From Cladopsammia gracilis (Eukaryota > Cnidaria > Anthozoa > Scleractinia > Dendrophylliidae), in the NCBI GenBank assembly GCA_022457155.1, contig JAJGOT010000362.1, positions 763,501 through 827,500 on the forward strand: a DNA stretch of 64,000 bases, written 5' to 3'. The position numbers were made by a program, and so were the translations under genes. Each line of letters opens with the position of its first letter. Positions within the stretch are counted from its first letter, which is position 1. Of the stretch, positions 53,765-64,000 are shown one piece after another. Under the pieces are notes generated by a model that worked only from the letters and a program-made list of their open reading frames with translations, did not search any database and had not been told where the DNA came from.

Positions 53765-56700
53765 AGGTCAATTGTAGGTTCATATGTTCCCGTGAAAGGA
53801 GTGAATGTGAAATGATATATATGAAATAAATCATAACTACCAGATTTATTTCATATATATTTCCAGATTTATTTCATATATATCATTTCACAGATCTCAA
53901 TTTGTAGAATTTTATATAAATTTAACATGGAGAGAAAGAATTGAGTCAAATCACAATCATCTGGGATGCTGTTCTGGGGACCAGTGATTGTATTTATGAC
54001 CATTTACATTTTTTATTTTTATTTTTTATTTCAGCCTCCTAAACAGAAGATCAGTGATCCTGATGAACTTCAAGAATACAAGCTTCGAAAAAGAAAGGTT
54101 AATTACTAGAGAAAAAAAATCATCTTCCTAGGTTTTGGTTTGTATTTTAACAGTAATATTGCAGTCAGCTTACAAATTTACGTGGACAAGTGTTTTGTGA
54201 TCTCTGTAATGGAGAGGTTTAATAACCATTAATTGAGTCTTTAGACCCAATCCATTTTTAGACTGAGAGTCCTTGTACATGTAGATAAAACATTAATTTA
54301 AAATTCTCTTCAATTCATGCAATATTTGCAATGGACCTTGAGAACTCACTTTTTGTTGTGGTAATGTTCACAATGGCCGTTCAAGCTTGTTTTTATTCAT
54401 GGCAGGCTTTTGAGGACAATCTCCGTAAAAACAGATCAGTGATCAGCAACTGGTTAAAGTATGCACAGTGGGAGGAAAGTCAAAGAGAAATTCAGAGGTA
54501 GATACATTGTGTACATTTAATTTGTTAAGAGAGGTTCTGCAAAAAGTTAAAGATCCACTGCAGTTCACCTAAACTCTTTAACCCCCAGGAGTGCCAGATA
54601 CATCAAAATTTAAGAACAATCCCAAATTTCATGTTGTAAAATATTGGAAAACAAATGGTACCATGCAAAAGCACTGCCAAAGAGGTTTCATTTGAATGGT
54701 CACACCATAGGATTTCATCGTCAGACTCAGAAGTTAGAACAAATGGTACCATGCAAAAGTACTGCTGAAGAAGTTTCATTTGAATGGTCACACCATAGGA
54801 TTTCGTCCACAGACTCAAAAGTTAGAACAAATGGTACCATGCAAAAGCACTGCCAAAGAGGTTTCATTTGAATGGTCACACCATAGGATTTTGTTGACAG
54901 ATTCAAAAGTTAGAACTTCACTACATGTCTCCATAACTGACTCTGGGATTAAAAGGGTTAATATATAAATACACTGTACATGTGTCAAAATGTGGTAAGA
55001 ACAAAAAAGTGGCACATGAGCCACAGGCGAGTGTGTCACTTACGTTCTTACTACATTTTGACGTCTTCTGTAATCTATAACTGAACAGACACATGGCTAA
55101 AATTTAGCCATTTGTCTGTTCAGTTATAGATGGAGTCTATTTGTTTTATACAATGAACAGAAAAGTAAAAAGAGTAAAATTACAAATTTGCCTTGTAGCG
55201 CTCCACTGTTCGAAGATTTGTTCCAGTTTACATGTAGGTGTTTTTCAAGTCTCCAAGAACACTTTTTGTTTCTTTTTTTTTTTGGTTTCTTCTTTTCCTT
55301 GCTCGTAAACAGCTCCTGCTAAACATTTTTCGAGGTTTTCACTTGCTTAATCCAGAATACGGTAATCTCTCAAGCATTTTCAAATCTGTACGCCATGTTG
55401 GACAAAACAAAGCAAACAATTTTTCTATGACATCAGCTGTGCATCTGTACTCTGATAGATCATAGGCAACAACCAATCACAGAGCGCATAGTATTCATTT
55501 CATTGTATACATGTAATGTTGAATAGACAACAGATCTCTACAGTAAATATTTTAGCAATGTACATTGTATGAATCATACATGTACATTGTAATGCTCCTG
55601 ATTCTCAGACACTCTCTTACCCTGACAAGGAATAGAGAGATAGACAGGAAGAGAAAGACCTCAATCAGTCTAAGAATCAAATTGTACCTGATGTTAATGT
55701 TGCAGGTAAAATCCATTTTCAGGTTGAATCAGTACATGTATTTGATATAAGTTACATGTAAATGTGTACCCAGTATTTAACGTAGGTAAGCTAACCCTAG
55801 CCCCAGCAAAAGGGTAACCATCATCCATTGTAGCCAGCGGTGTGATGGTTATAGCTTTGTGTTAGAGTTAGCTAGGGTTTCAATGTAGCTTGGTGTTAGA
55901 GGTAGCTAGGGTTAGCTTTGTGTTAGAGTTCATGTAGCTAGGGTTAGCTTTGTGTTAGAGTTAGCTAGGGTTAGCTCTGTGTTAGTGCTACATGTTGTAG
56001 CTTTGTGCTGAAATAAGGTTAGCTTACCTACATTGAATACTGGGTACACATTTAACCTAACCTCCACCCCTAATACTGATCTAACCTGAGGCCTGATTTT
56101 ACCTACAACATTAATACATGTATTTTCTATTCTTCTTTTTCAGAGCTAGGTCCATTTATGAGAGGGCCCTTGATGTCGACCACAGAAATATCACAATCTG
56201 GCTGAAATATGCTGAAATGGAAATGAAGTGGGTGTTGAACTTTTTACATGGATTATTCTTGATCATCTGCACAGATTTTTTGCAGTAGACAACACAGTAT
56301 TAAGGCTTTTGTTGCTAGGATCAATCTTATCCTTTTTGTTACGAGTAGAATGTTACAAAAAGTTTTTATTCTTCCCATAGGCATCGGCAGATTAACCATG
56401 CTCGAAATATCTGGGACAGAGCAGTGACCATTCTTCCAAGAGTGAACCAGTTTTGGTAAGCAAACAGTTTGTGAAAATCAAAATGGCAATTACTGTATTA
56501 TACATATTTATGGAGGTGCAGTGGTCTAGTGGTTAGCGCTTCAGACTTTCAACCTGAAGGTCGGTGGTTCAAGCCTGGTCTCTGTCGTCGTGTTGGTTCC
56601 TTAGACAAGAAACTTTGCTCCACATTGTCTCTCTCCACCCAGGTGTATAAATGAGTACTGGCAATATAATGTTGGGGGGTAACCTTGCGATGGACTAGCA

Positions 56701-59700
56701 TCCCATTCAGGGGGGAGTAGTAAATTCTCTCAGCCACTTCATGTATTGAAACTGAGTTAAGCTCCGGTAGTTGTGAGCTATTAGGCTTGTGAAGATCTAC
56801 TGATACATTAATTTATTACATGTAGGTCTTTACGTTAATTACATGCATGTCTTTACAAGTCAAGTGGCTCATAACTGCTGGAGCTTCACGTAATTTCCAT
56901 AGTATGAAGCGACTGAAACTGAAGTATTACTGCTTTCCCCTTTGATGGGATGCTAGTTCATCGCAAGGTGACCCACTGAAATTCAGGAAAAAATAGAAGT
57001 TGTTGGGAAAAAATATCTGAAAAGAGTATTGTTTGAAGACCTCATGTCAAAAACACCTTCTATTAATAACACCTGTCTGTATAATATCCATTGTTTTTTC
57101 AGGTACAAATACACTTACATGGAAGAGATGCTTAGTAATGTGGCTGGCGCACGGCAAGTGTTTGAACGCTGGATGGAGTGGGAGCCTGACGAACAGGCTT
57201 GGCACTCATACATTAACATGGAACTGAGATACAAAGAGATTGACCGTGCGAGGAATATTTATGAAAGATATGTACTAGTGCATCCAGAAATTAAAAACTG
57301 GGTCAAGTATGCAAAGTTTGAGGAGCGCCAATCAAATATAGGTACATTATTAATTTATATAATTCATATAATATATAATTTATATTAATTTATTCAGCAG
57401 TCTTCTTCTGGTTTTTGAAAACATATTTTTGAGGCACTGAATTTGTATTTCTGCGAATCGGGTGTGGAATTTTGAAAAATTTGGACCTTTACGTGTACAT
57501 GTATGTCTTTGTCTTTTCAGTTGGTGCAAGAGATGTCTATGAAAGGGCTGTGGAATTTTTTGGAGAGGAAAATGCTGATGAGAAACTCTTTCTTGCTTTT
57601 GGAAAATTTGAAGAAAATTGCAAAGAGGTGAGGGCAAATTTGCTGCTTGTCTGGAATAAAGCGGGGATTGAAAGAAGGCTAAAGGTTTTTTCTGGTTCTT
57701 TTTGCAGCATGATCGAGTAAGAGTGATTTTCCAATATGCTCTGAAAATACTGCCTAAAGAGGAGTGTCAGGTTAGTCAAGAAAAGGCAGTCACCACTAAG
57801 CTTCTCAGTCAGTCCTCAGTCAGTTGCAAACTTTTCTGAAAAACCAATTAAAATTGCTTGATGTTTTGGTTTTTCCGTACAGGAACTGTACAAGACATAC
57901 ACTCAACATGAGAAAAAATATGGTGACAAAGGAGGGATAGAAGATGTGATTGTCAGCAAGAGAAAATTCCAGTACGAAGAGGTATGCAGTGCCCATTAAG
58001 CTGAAACTTTCAGTTTTGCTAAGAGCAGGTATATTAATTTTTGGGCGACTGAACATGCTGGTTAAACATGGACAGGGCCAGTGAGGGTCAGTCAATAGTT
58101 AATTTTGTTAGTTTTAGTTTGTAATATGCACTTTCGCATTGAAAGAGTCTTAACTCGACCATGTAATGTGGTTAAATAAATGACTACTACCACTGCCACT
58201 GCCACTGCCACTGCCACTGCCATTGCCACTGCCACTATAGCCTGTTCCAGGCGTTCAGATAGTGGGAAAAGCGCGAATGGTTGGGGAAGGCGCGAAGAAA
58301 AGCGAGCGAAAAAAAATGCGCTTTTTTTCGCTCGCTTTTCTTCGCGCCTTTCCCAACTATTCGCGCTTTTCCCACTATCTGAACGCCTGGAACAGGCTAC
58401 TGCCACTATCACTACATGGCCAAGGATGTGGGAGTCAGTCCTGACGTTTTGCAAAACCAAAATGGTGGCTTAACACTAAACAAAATAATTTAAAATTCAG
58501 TATTCGCCTTCAAAACAACGCCCGCACTACAGGCTATGTGACACCATTGGAATGTACGGTAGATTGAAAATAGCCTGCGAGCAAGCTAGCCTGCAAGCAG
58601 AGGGTGGGTATTGGGGAGAGAAAGGCGAACCATCTCCCCCTCCCTCTCCCAATACTCAACCCCAAGAGATTTTACTTGTAGGCTGGTTTTCCAATGGATG
58701 GGGCACAACGTTTTATATTACTTGTTGTAATCTCCTATATACGCAGCCCTTATTTGTGTCGTAACGACTCAAATAACGGTTGCATTTGATCAGTAAGCCA
58801 AAGTATTGTCTTTACGTATAGTACAGTATATGGTTTCCTTCATGACAATCTCGTTTTCAGAGTTAATTGATTCCTTTTTGTTGTTATATTTCCAGGAAGT
58901 GAAAACAAACCCAAATAATTATGATGCATGGTTTGATTATCTACGGCTGATGGAGAGTGAAGCAGAGCCTGATGCAGTGAGAGACGTCTACGAGAGAGCC
59001 ATTGCTAATGTCCCGCCTGCCGAGGAAAAACGGTTATGGAGGCGATACATCTACTTGTGGATTAACTATGCGTTATACGAGGAACTTATTGCGAAGGTGA
59101 ACAGAAATCCTGCCTTTTCTGATCCTATTTATGCTAGATTTAATCGTTGCCGAAATAGTACCGTCATTGTCATTATATATTTTCAATGTGTGTTCTTTTT
59201 TCTTCAGGACGTGGAGTGTACAAGGCAAGTGTATCGAGCTTGTTTGGATCTTATACCACACAAAAAGGTACAATTTATTAAACCAATGTCACGTCCTAAA
59301 AACAAAACCACAGTAATTACTTTAGCCAATCACAACAGACGCAGACAAGCGAATGAACCTATAAGTATTCGGCAAATACATGTACATGTGTAGTCGTCCG
59401 CAAGCCCAAGGGAAGCGCGGGAAAACGCGAACGAGTAAGTTACGATTGGTTTTACTTCTGATTGGTCGATAGAGCAGTTTTCAATTGAGTGTCGAATGTT
59501 ATTACAAAATTGCTTTGGTTTTGCATTGCTACGCTTTGTGATTAGCTAAAAAAATCTCGCGCCACTTTCTCGACCAATCAGAAGTAAGACCAAAACAAAT
59601 CGTGACTTGCTCGCACGCGTTTTCCCGCGCTTGGCGCCGCCGACATGTAATTGCTTCGAGCTCTGATTGGTTCATTGGATTGTTTATGACTGCTGTGATT

Positions 59701-62700
59701 GGTCAGAGTAATTACTTTGGTTTTAATTCAATTGAAAACTGCTCTAAAGTGGCGCGAGATTTTTTTAGCCAATCACAAAGTGCAGCAAAACCATAGCAAT
59801 TACGTCACGGCGGCCATGTTGGTGCACACCTAGGGCACACCTACAAAAGAATTTTAATGTGCACCAACATGGCCGCCATGGTCTTTGTCATTTGAGTCCC
59901 ACAGGACTGAAGGTCACGTGAGTGAAAACCATCTATTGCCAAGTTTTTATAGCTGAATTGTGACTATAGCCAAGATGTACCCTGATATATATATGATCTG
60001 CGAAGTTTTTATTTCCGCATGGTCGGTTGAAAAGGCAAAGCAGAGGCCAGACTCGCCACTTTGCATTTTTCCACGGTTCTTCTGGTGTGGAAGGACGATG
60101 GAAGGGAACGTCTTGAACCAGGGCCGGGTCGTTCAAAGCACTATTAAGATAACCCGGGGTTAGTGTCAATTTTGATTCCACTTAAAAAAATTAATCAATG
60201 GAGAGTTTCCAAAGTATTTTTGCCCTTTTATAGCTTCAACTGTGACTTACGTGTGACTTGTCATCGAATGTTGGTTGAAATGGCTTTTGAAAATATTTCT
60301 AACAGGAGAAATTAAATCCTCGGTTTTAATTCTGGGTTAGCGTTAACCGGCTTTCGAACAACCAGGCCCAGGGCTGTGCAAACGCTGACCTGAGGTAATT
60401 TCTTTCCGAGAGCATGCTTAGAATTTGTTTCTGACTTGTGATGTCTTTATATTGCAGTTTACTTTTGGTAAAGTCTGGCTGTTGTACGCCCAGTTTGAAA
60501 TTCGGCAAAAAGATCTTAAGGCTGCTCGACAGGCATTGGTAAGTTGAACAGAACAACGTTTTTGCAGCAACATTCCTGAGCTTTAAATTTGAGCACGACT
60601 ACGACTTGAATAGACCCTTCATGGTTTTGGCGCCATCTTGTTTGGGGGGGGGAGGGGGGGGAGGGGGGGGGGAGGGGGGGGGGGCAAACATGCGTACAAT
60701 TACAGTAAATGTATGGGATTTTGGCGGACTTCGAGCCTCTGTAACTCCGTCCAAATTTTTCGGATCTTGACTAAGAGCCTCACGCGAGAGCCTTACGCGC
60801 CCGCTAGTTTTTAGCGTCTCTTCCCAGTCACTCTCGGTGCATTCAGAATAGATCATTTTGGCGGCCTCAGCTCTCAGCTGTAACTTTTCGCACGCCGGCG
60901 CATAGGGCGGAAAAGACCCTCTGCTTGCAGGGTAGCAAAAATATGGACTATTTTGCGGTTTATACAGTCACAAAAAGAAACTTTTTTCACGTAATGGAGG
61001 AACGAGCATCCCTGTCACTCTTCAATACATAATTTAACTTCGATTTTCTGCATTTTCTGCCATGAGAGGCAAAGAACCTTTTTCTAAAAAATGTGCTCTT
61101 ACAAAAACGTACTGCGTCTTGCTAGAATGTTTTGATCTAGAGAGCTGGATATGTTTTCATTTTGTTTTTAGGGCACAGCAATCGGCAAGTGTCCGAAGGA
61201 CAGACTCTTCCGTGAGTACATTGGTCTCGAATTGCAGGTTAGTAAAAAAAAAACAAACTGCGATGTGATGTGCAAAAGATAATTTATACAGAAACAGAAT
61301 CACAAGGAGTAGTTTTCAATTGATTGTCGATAGTTATTTCACGATTATTTTGGTTTTGCATTGCTCACTTTGTGATTGGTTAAAAAAATCTCGCGCCACT
61401 TTCTCAACCAATCAGAAGTAAAACCAAAACCAATCGTGACTTACTTGCACGCGTTTTCCCGCGCTTGGCGCCGGCTACTTATATTTGCTTCGAGCTCTGA
61501 TTGGTTCATTAGATCGTCTGCGTCTGTTGCGATTGGCCAGTGAATACCGCTGTGTCAGTCAGTCAGTCTAGTTATTATACATTCATTTAGCTTGTTGTTT
61601 AAACCCCAATTTAAATCTTTCGATTTTTAAACAGCTTCGTGAGTTTGACCGCTGTCGTAAACTGTACGAGAAATTCCTGGAGTTTAACCCTGCTAACTGT
61701 ACTACGTGGGTCAAGGTAAACAACAGTTTTTTTTGTTTTCTCTTTTAGCCCTGAACTTCCGTTGTCAAATTCAAATACTTTTTTTTTTTACATATTCCCG
61801 AGCACACTTTATTGAAAAAAAAAAATCCAAAATAAAAAAAAAACATACTCTATAATTTACTGGTCAACAACTTTCATAGGAATGGTAATGAAAACACTTT
61901 AGGATTTAATCCACAGGCGAAAAAGCTTAGTACAGTGGAATAAACAGCACCCCAGGAAAGTACTGCTCAGAGGCTTTCATTTGAATGGTCATACTTTAGG
62001 ATTTCATCCGCAGACTCAAAAGTTAGAACCACATTGTACAGCATAATAAACAGTACCACAGGAAAGTACTGCTCAATAGCTTTCATTGAGTGATCACACT
62101 TTAGGATTTCATCCACAGATTCAAAAATGCGAACCGCCTTGTACAGTTTTTCTTTTAAGTTAAGAATTTAATTAAGTCAAATGAACGAATGGTCAAACAA
62201 ACAATATATTGTCGCTGCTATGTTGTTGTTTTTTTTGTCAGTATTCAGAACTGGAGACCATCCTTGGTGATACTGACAGAGCTCGGGCACTTTTCGAGTT
62301 AGCTGTTAATCAGCCGCTGTTGGATATGCCAGAGGTAAAACGGCAGTTTATGCAGTTGCGATGTGCTTGGTCAAAAGAAATGTCAATCAATTGGAACCAT
62401 TGTAGACTGCAAAACCTCGTGTAAGGGGACCCGCGAAACGCAGACACTCACGAATATTGCTATGTATATATCCACCCTGCTCGCGAAAGACGCGCAAAGC
62501 GCCGATTCTCGCGTGTGAGCCTGTGTTCAGACTCGCTCCAGTTCTTTTTGGCCGCTTCAGCGATCACCGATTTTTTCGGTGTTGTTTCTCAGATGCGGTA
62601 GCGCCATGAAACGTGCTTGTCTGATTTCAGCATGCTATTAAACAGTCGATTGACTTTGTATATAATCCCTAGCGGCGAGTCTTATTTCAGAGAAAACTTT

Positions 62701-63624
62701 CGGACCAAAACAGCAAACTTTGCCGACTTGTTGCCTATTTCGGATCTAAACGGCGAAAATTAAGCTTTTTCGGACCAAAACACTAAACATCTCTAGGCTA
62801 TAACTTTGGATCAAAATGTTTAAAATATGTAGCGTCAAAAATGTTAACATTGATAGCCTATGTCGAAACAAAAGGACTAAAACTTGATCCAAAACGGCTC
62901 AAAGACAAGGGAGATATTTCGCCTCGCGCCAGATACATCGAGATTATACTGTAGCTAAACTGTAATTGTTTGTTAAAATTATTTTTTTAACATGAACTGA
63001 TTTAAGTCTTTAAAAGAAGCAAGGAAAAAGCTTATTAAAAATGAGTTTTCTAACATAGATAAGCACAAGAAAGCAAATTTTGTATTGACCGGAAGTAATC
63101 CTTGCAAGAAAGCCGGCATGCATCAGTGAAGCATGACCGGAAATGACGTACGAGATGTTTTCTTCAAATAACAATTTTTCGGCCGAGTTACTTGTGTTGC
63201 CGCGATCGTCTAGTGGTTAGGACCCTGCGTTGTGGCCGCAGTAACCCAGGTTCGAATCCTGGTCCCGGCATTTTTTTGTTCACTTTTTCTTTTTTTTTTC
63301 TTTATCCCACATACATATCTATTTTTTTTTACAGCCGTTTCAACAAAATGCAGCAACTTTTGTGTGGGAAAGATAATTTTTTTTTGTGACATGCAAATAA
63401 CTTCCCGATGATTTTTGCGGGTTTTCCTGTGAATTTTGTGTTGGCGGCACTAGCTTTAAATTTACTTATAAACTGGCAGTTAATTACATATAAATTGTCT
63501 GTTTTTCGTCTTTTTTTTGCAGGTTTTATGGAAAGCCTATATAGATTTCGAAATAAACATGGAAGAATACGACCGAACGCGAGACTTGTATGAAAGACTG
63601 CTGACAAGGACACAACACGTAAAG
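52039..63624 (+). CDS. CRNKL1: CRNKL1 / Crooked neck / Clf1 pre-mRNA splicing factor (3' end outside window)
   Basis: Seventeen in-frame exons: 52039-52092, 53474-53563, 54035-54097, 54406-54497, 56144-56227, 56381-56455, 57103-57341, 57521-57627, 57708-57770, 57883-57981, 58896-59096, 59208-59267, 60458-60538, 61172-61237, 61635-61715, 62242-62334, 63523-63624, giving 550 residues before the right edge. The start MASSEQST...ARIPKVAK and the following [21 protein letters not shown] match the animal CRNKL1 N-terminus. The ATG context (ACGACCATGG) is strong. From about residue 70 the protein is a chain of HAT repeats ([64 protein letters not shown] and so on). The family is a scaffold of the PRP19-associated complex in the catalytic spliceosome, in the nucleus. 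Remaining HAT repeats and the C-terminus (human protein ~690-850 aa) lie outside. Junction phases all agree. Confidence 0.96.
52628..53345. mobile_element. Foldback element with an internal 31-bp minisatellite, CRNKL1 intron 1
   Basis: The left arm (GACGTTCCATTTATAATCTG + C run) and the right arm (G run + CGGATTAAAAATGGAATGTCC) are inverted copies, continuing outward as GGTCGGCTGTC/GGCCGACAG. Between them lies the 31-bp array at 52790-53256. Confidence 0.7.
52790..53256 (+). repeat. 31-bp minisatellite, ~14 units
   Basis: The unit ACTGGTAGGAATCAGTTATT + TGTCCATACTC repeats about 14 times without spacers; central units are identical and edge units divergent. Confidence 0.92.
53595..53760 (-). 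mobile_element. SINE with tRNA-Thr(GGU)-like head, CRNKL1 intron 2
   Basis: On the minus strand 53749-53679 folds as a tRNA: acceptor GGCTTCA/TGAAGTC, D arm AGCTCAGTTGGTAGAGC, anticodon loop containing GGT, T arm with GGGTTCGAACCC. The usual T33 is C and the anticodon stem ends in a mismatch. The head is followed by a body (TTTTTCAGGCTTCTTTTCGC) and a tail of repeated [17 protein letters not shown] sequence that extends to the other side. This is the layout of a tRNA-derived SINE, not a cellular tRNA gene. Confidence 0.6.
54575..54962 (+). repeat. TTAACCC-type MITE with tandem 88-bp units, CRNKL1 intron 4
   Basis: GTTAGAAC recurs at 54733, 54821 and 54909, an exact 88-bp period. The array is bounded by CTTTAACCCCCAGGAGTGCC and ACTCTGGGATTAAAAGGGTTAA, so the tandem units lie inside one element. 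Confidence 0.8.
54984..55131. mobile_element. Two adjoining small palindromes, CRNKL1 intron 4
   Basis: GTCAAAATGTGGTAAGAAC/GTTCTTACTACATTTTGAC (54984-55067) and CTATAACTGAACAGACA/TGTCTGTTCAGTTATAG (55076-55131). Confidence 0.6.
55757..56052. mobile_element. MITE with GTGTACCCAGTATT ends, CRNKL1 intron 4
   Basis: GTGTACCCAGTATTTAACGT and ATTGAATACTGGGTACAC are the inverted ends, with GGTAAGCTAACC inside each. The interior repeats TTAGAGTTAGCTAGGGTTAG. Ends ~90 bp before exon 56144. Confidence 0.65.
56511..56985 (+). mobile_element. tRNA-derived SINE and an inverted partial copy, CRNKL1 intron 6
   Basis: The head GTGGTCTAGTGGTTAGCGC with a B-box-like GGTTCAAGCC is followed by a body containing CACCCAGGTGTATAAATG and CGATGGACTAGCATCCCA. 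This body layout resembles widespread SINEs of aquatic invertebrates. From ~56800 to 56985 the same body returns in opposite orientation (GATGGGATGCTAGTTCATCG at 56945), so the two copies can pair. Confidence 0.65.
58185..58237 (+). repeat. (CCACTG)n microsatellite
   Basis: Eight or nine hexamer units directly before a hairpin MITE. Confidence 0.85.
58238..58399. mobile_element. 162-bp near-perfect hairpin MITE, CRNKL1 intron 10
   Basis: TAGCCTGTTCCAGGCGTTCA is mirrored by TGAACGCCTGGAACAGGCTA. The arms continue to GCGAGCGAAAAAAAATGCGC at the centre. A related half-element is at ~34065-34200. Confidence 0.8.
59290..59800. mobile_element. Palindromic CCAAT/E2F MITE, copy 9 nested in copy 8
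   Basis: Copy 8 runs to CTGATTGGTCGA at about 59468 and resumes with AAGTGGCGCGAGATTTTTTT at 59748. Between them is a full copy 9 (GAGCAGTTTTCAATTGAGTG to AATTGAAAACTGCTC, ~59471-59745) flanked by TA on both sides. In CRNKL1 intron 12. Confidence 0.75.
60119..60371. mobile_element. MITE with inverted ends, CRNKL1 intron 12
   Basis: GGGCCGGGTCGTTCAAAGC and CTTTCGAACAACCAGGCCC are the imperfect ends. TAACCCGGGGTTAG/TTCTGGGTTAGCGTTAAC is inside. Confidence 0.55.
60643..60686 (+). repeat. G-rich tract (G-quadruplex candidate), CRNKL1 intron 13
   Basis: Five runs of 8 or more G separated by single A. On the transcribed RNA it is also G-rich. Confidence 0.85.
61309..61545 (-). mobile_element. Palindromic CCAAT/E2F MITE, copy 10
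   Basis: GTAGTTTTCAATTGATTGTC start, TCTCGCGCCACTTTCTCAAC, GTTTTCCCGCGCTTGGCGCC and CTGATTGGTTCATT in family order. The right end is degraded. In CRNKL1 intron 14. Confidence 0.7.
63199..63270 (+). tRNA. tRNA-His (GUG), in CRNKL1 intron 16
   Basis: The 72-nt sequence starts GCCGCGATCGTC and has an anticodon loop TTGTGGC (anticodon GTG). The T arm is CCAGG-TTCGAAT-CCTGG, followed by a final A and a seven-T pol III terminator. It matches animal tRNA-His throughout. One oddity is the fifth acceptor pair: C faces C (GCCGCGA against TCCCGGC), where the human gene has T-A. It could be a working gene with a mismatch, or an old copy. It is transcribed in the same direction as the host gene. Confidence 0.8.
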
Positions 63625-64000
63625 GTACTTTAAACGTTATTACACGCTGTACTTTCTCTCTTCGTGTGTTTTTGACATTCCCGTCAGGTTCTCTTATCAT
63701 AGCAAGTCCAATGACAAGAAGTATGTAAAAAAAATTGGGCGCGAGCCGAGCAAGCGTGGAGCTGCAGTGAACCGCGATTCTTCATTCTTTCCTCTCCTGG
63801 CTATTCCGTCTTTCGCTCGCAAATTACACCGTGTTCGCTTCGATTGTATTTAGGAGAATAAGTACGTTATTGAAGTTGACGTGCAATAAGGCGTATTTTG
63901 GGCGAGAAAGCGCTAAATATAAAATATAACTTGTCCGTGTTTCGCCTCCATCTTGGATTGCGAAATTGAGAAGAAAACGGAGGGAGAGTTGGGGCGAGCC

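Overview
The window looks like nuclear DNA of an animal, most likely a cnidarian and probably a reef-building coral or another hexacoral. Intron-rich genes with metazoan exon structures sit in AT-rich sequence packed with foldback DNA elements, tRNA-derived SINEs, truncated LINEs and Penelope-like fragments. The coral placement rests on general familiarity with these repeat types; no database search was possible. I reconstructed four host genes exon by exon, and every splice junction used GT-AG and kept the reading frame. Layout: (1) KIF26-type atypical kinesin, plus strand, 17 exons from 333 to the stop at 18232, with its N-terminus outside the window. (2) A complete beta-tubulin gene, minus strand, 8 exons, 30576 down to 21105, 447 residues, convergent with KIF26. 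(3) A complete MOCS1A gene (molybdenum cofactor, mitochondrial radical-SAM GTP 3',8-cyclase), minus strand, 11 exons, 51807 down to 36405, 394 residues, ending in the functional Gly-Gly followed by a stop. (4) CRNKL1 (Crooked-neck/Clf1 splicing factor with HAT repeats), plus strand, 17 exons from 52039 to 63624, running off the right edge. MOCS1A and CRNKL1 are head to head with 231 bp between their start codons, so they probably share a bidirectional promoter. The four genes do not form a pathway; apart from that shared promoter and the fact that KIF26 and tubulin are both microtubule proteins, their adjacency looks incidental. Introns and intergenic regions are dominated by mobile DNA. One palindromic MITE family, about 250-300 bp, has roughly ten copies or fragments and carries NF-Y (CCAAT) and E2F-like motifs in a fixed layout with TA flanks. 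Another family has TTAACCC-type ends and an internal ~88-107 bp unit that is locally amplified in tandem. Several elements are nested, and in three cases sequence in the same window supplies the uninterrupted target, so the insertion can be read directly. A histidine tRNA gene lies in the last visible CRNKL1 intron. No CRISPR array, bacterial operon or obvious viral genome is present.
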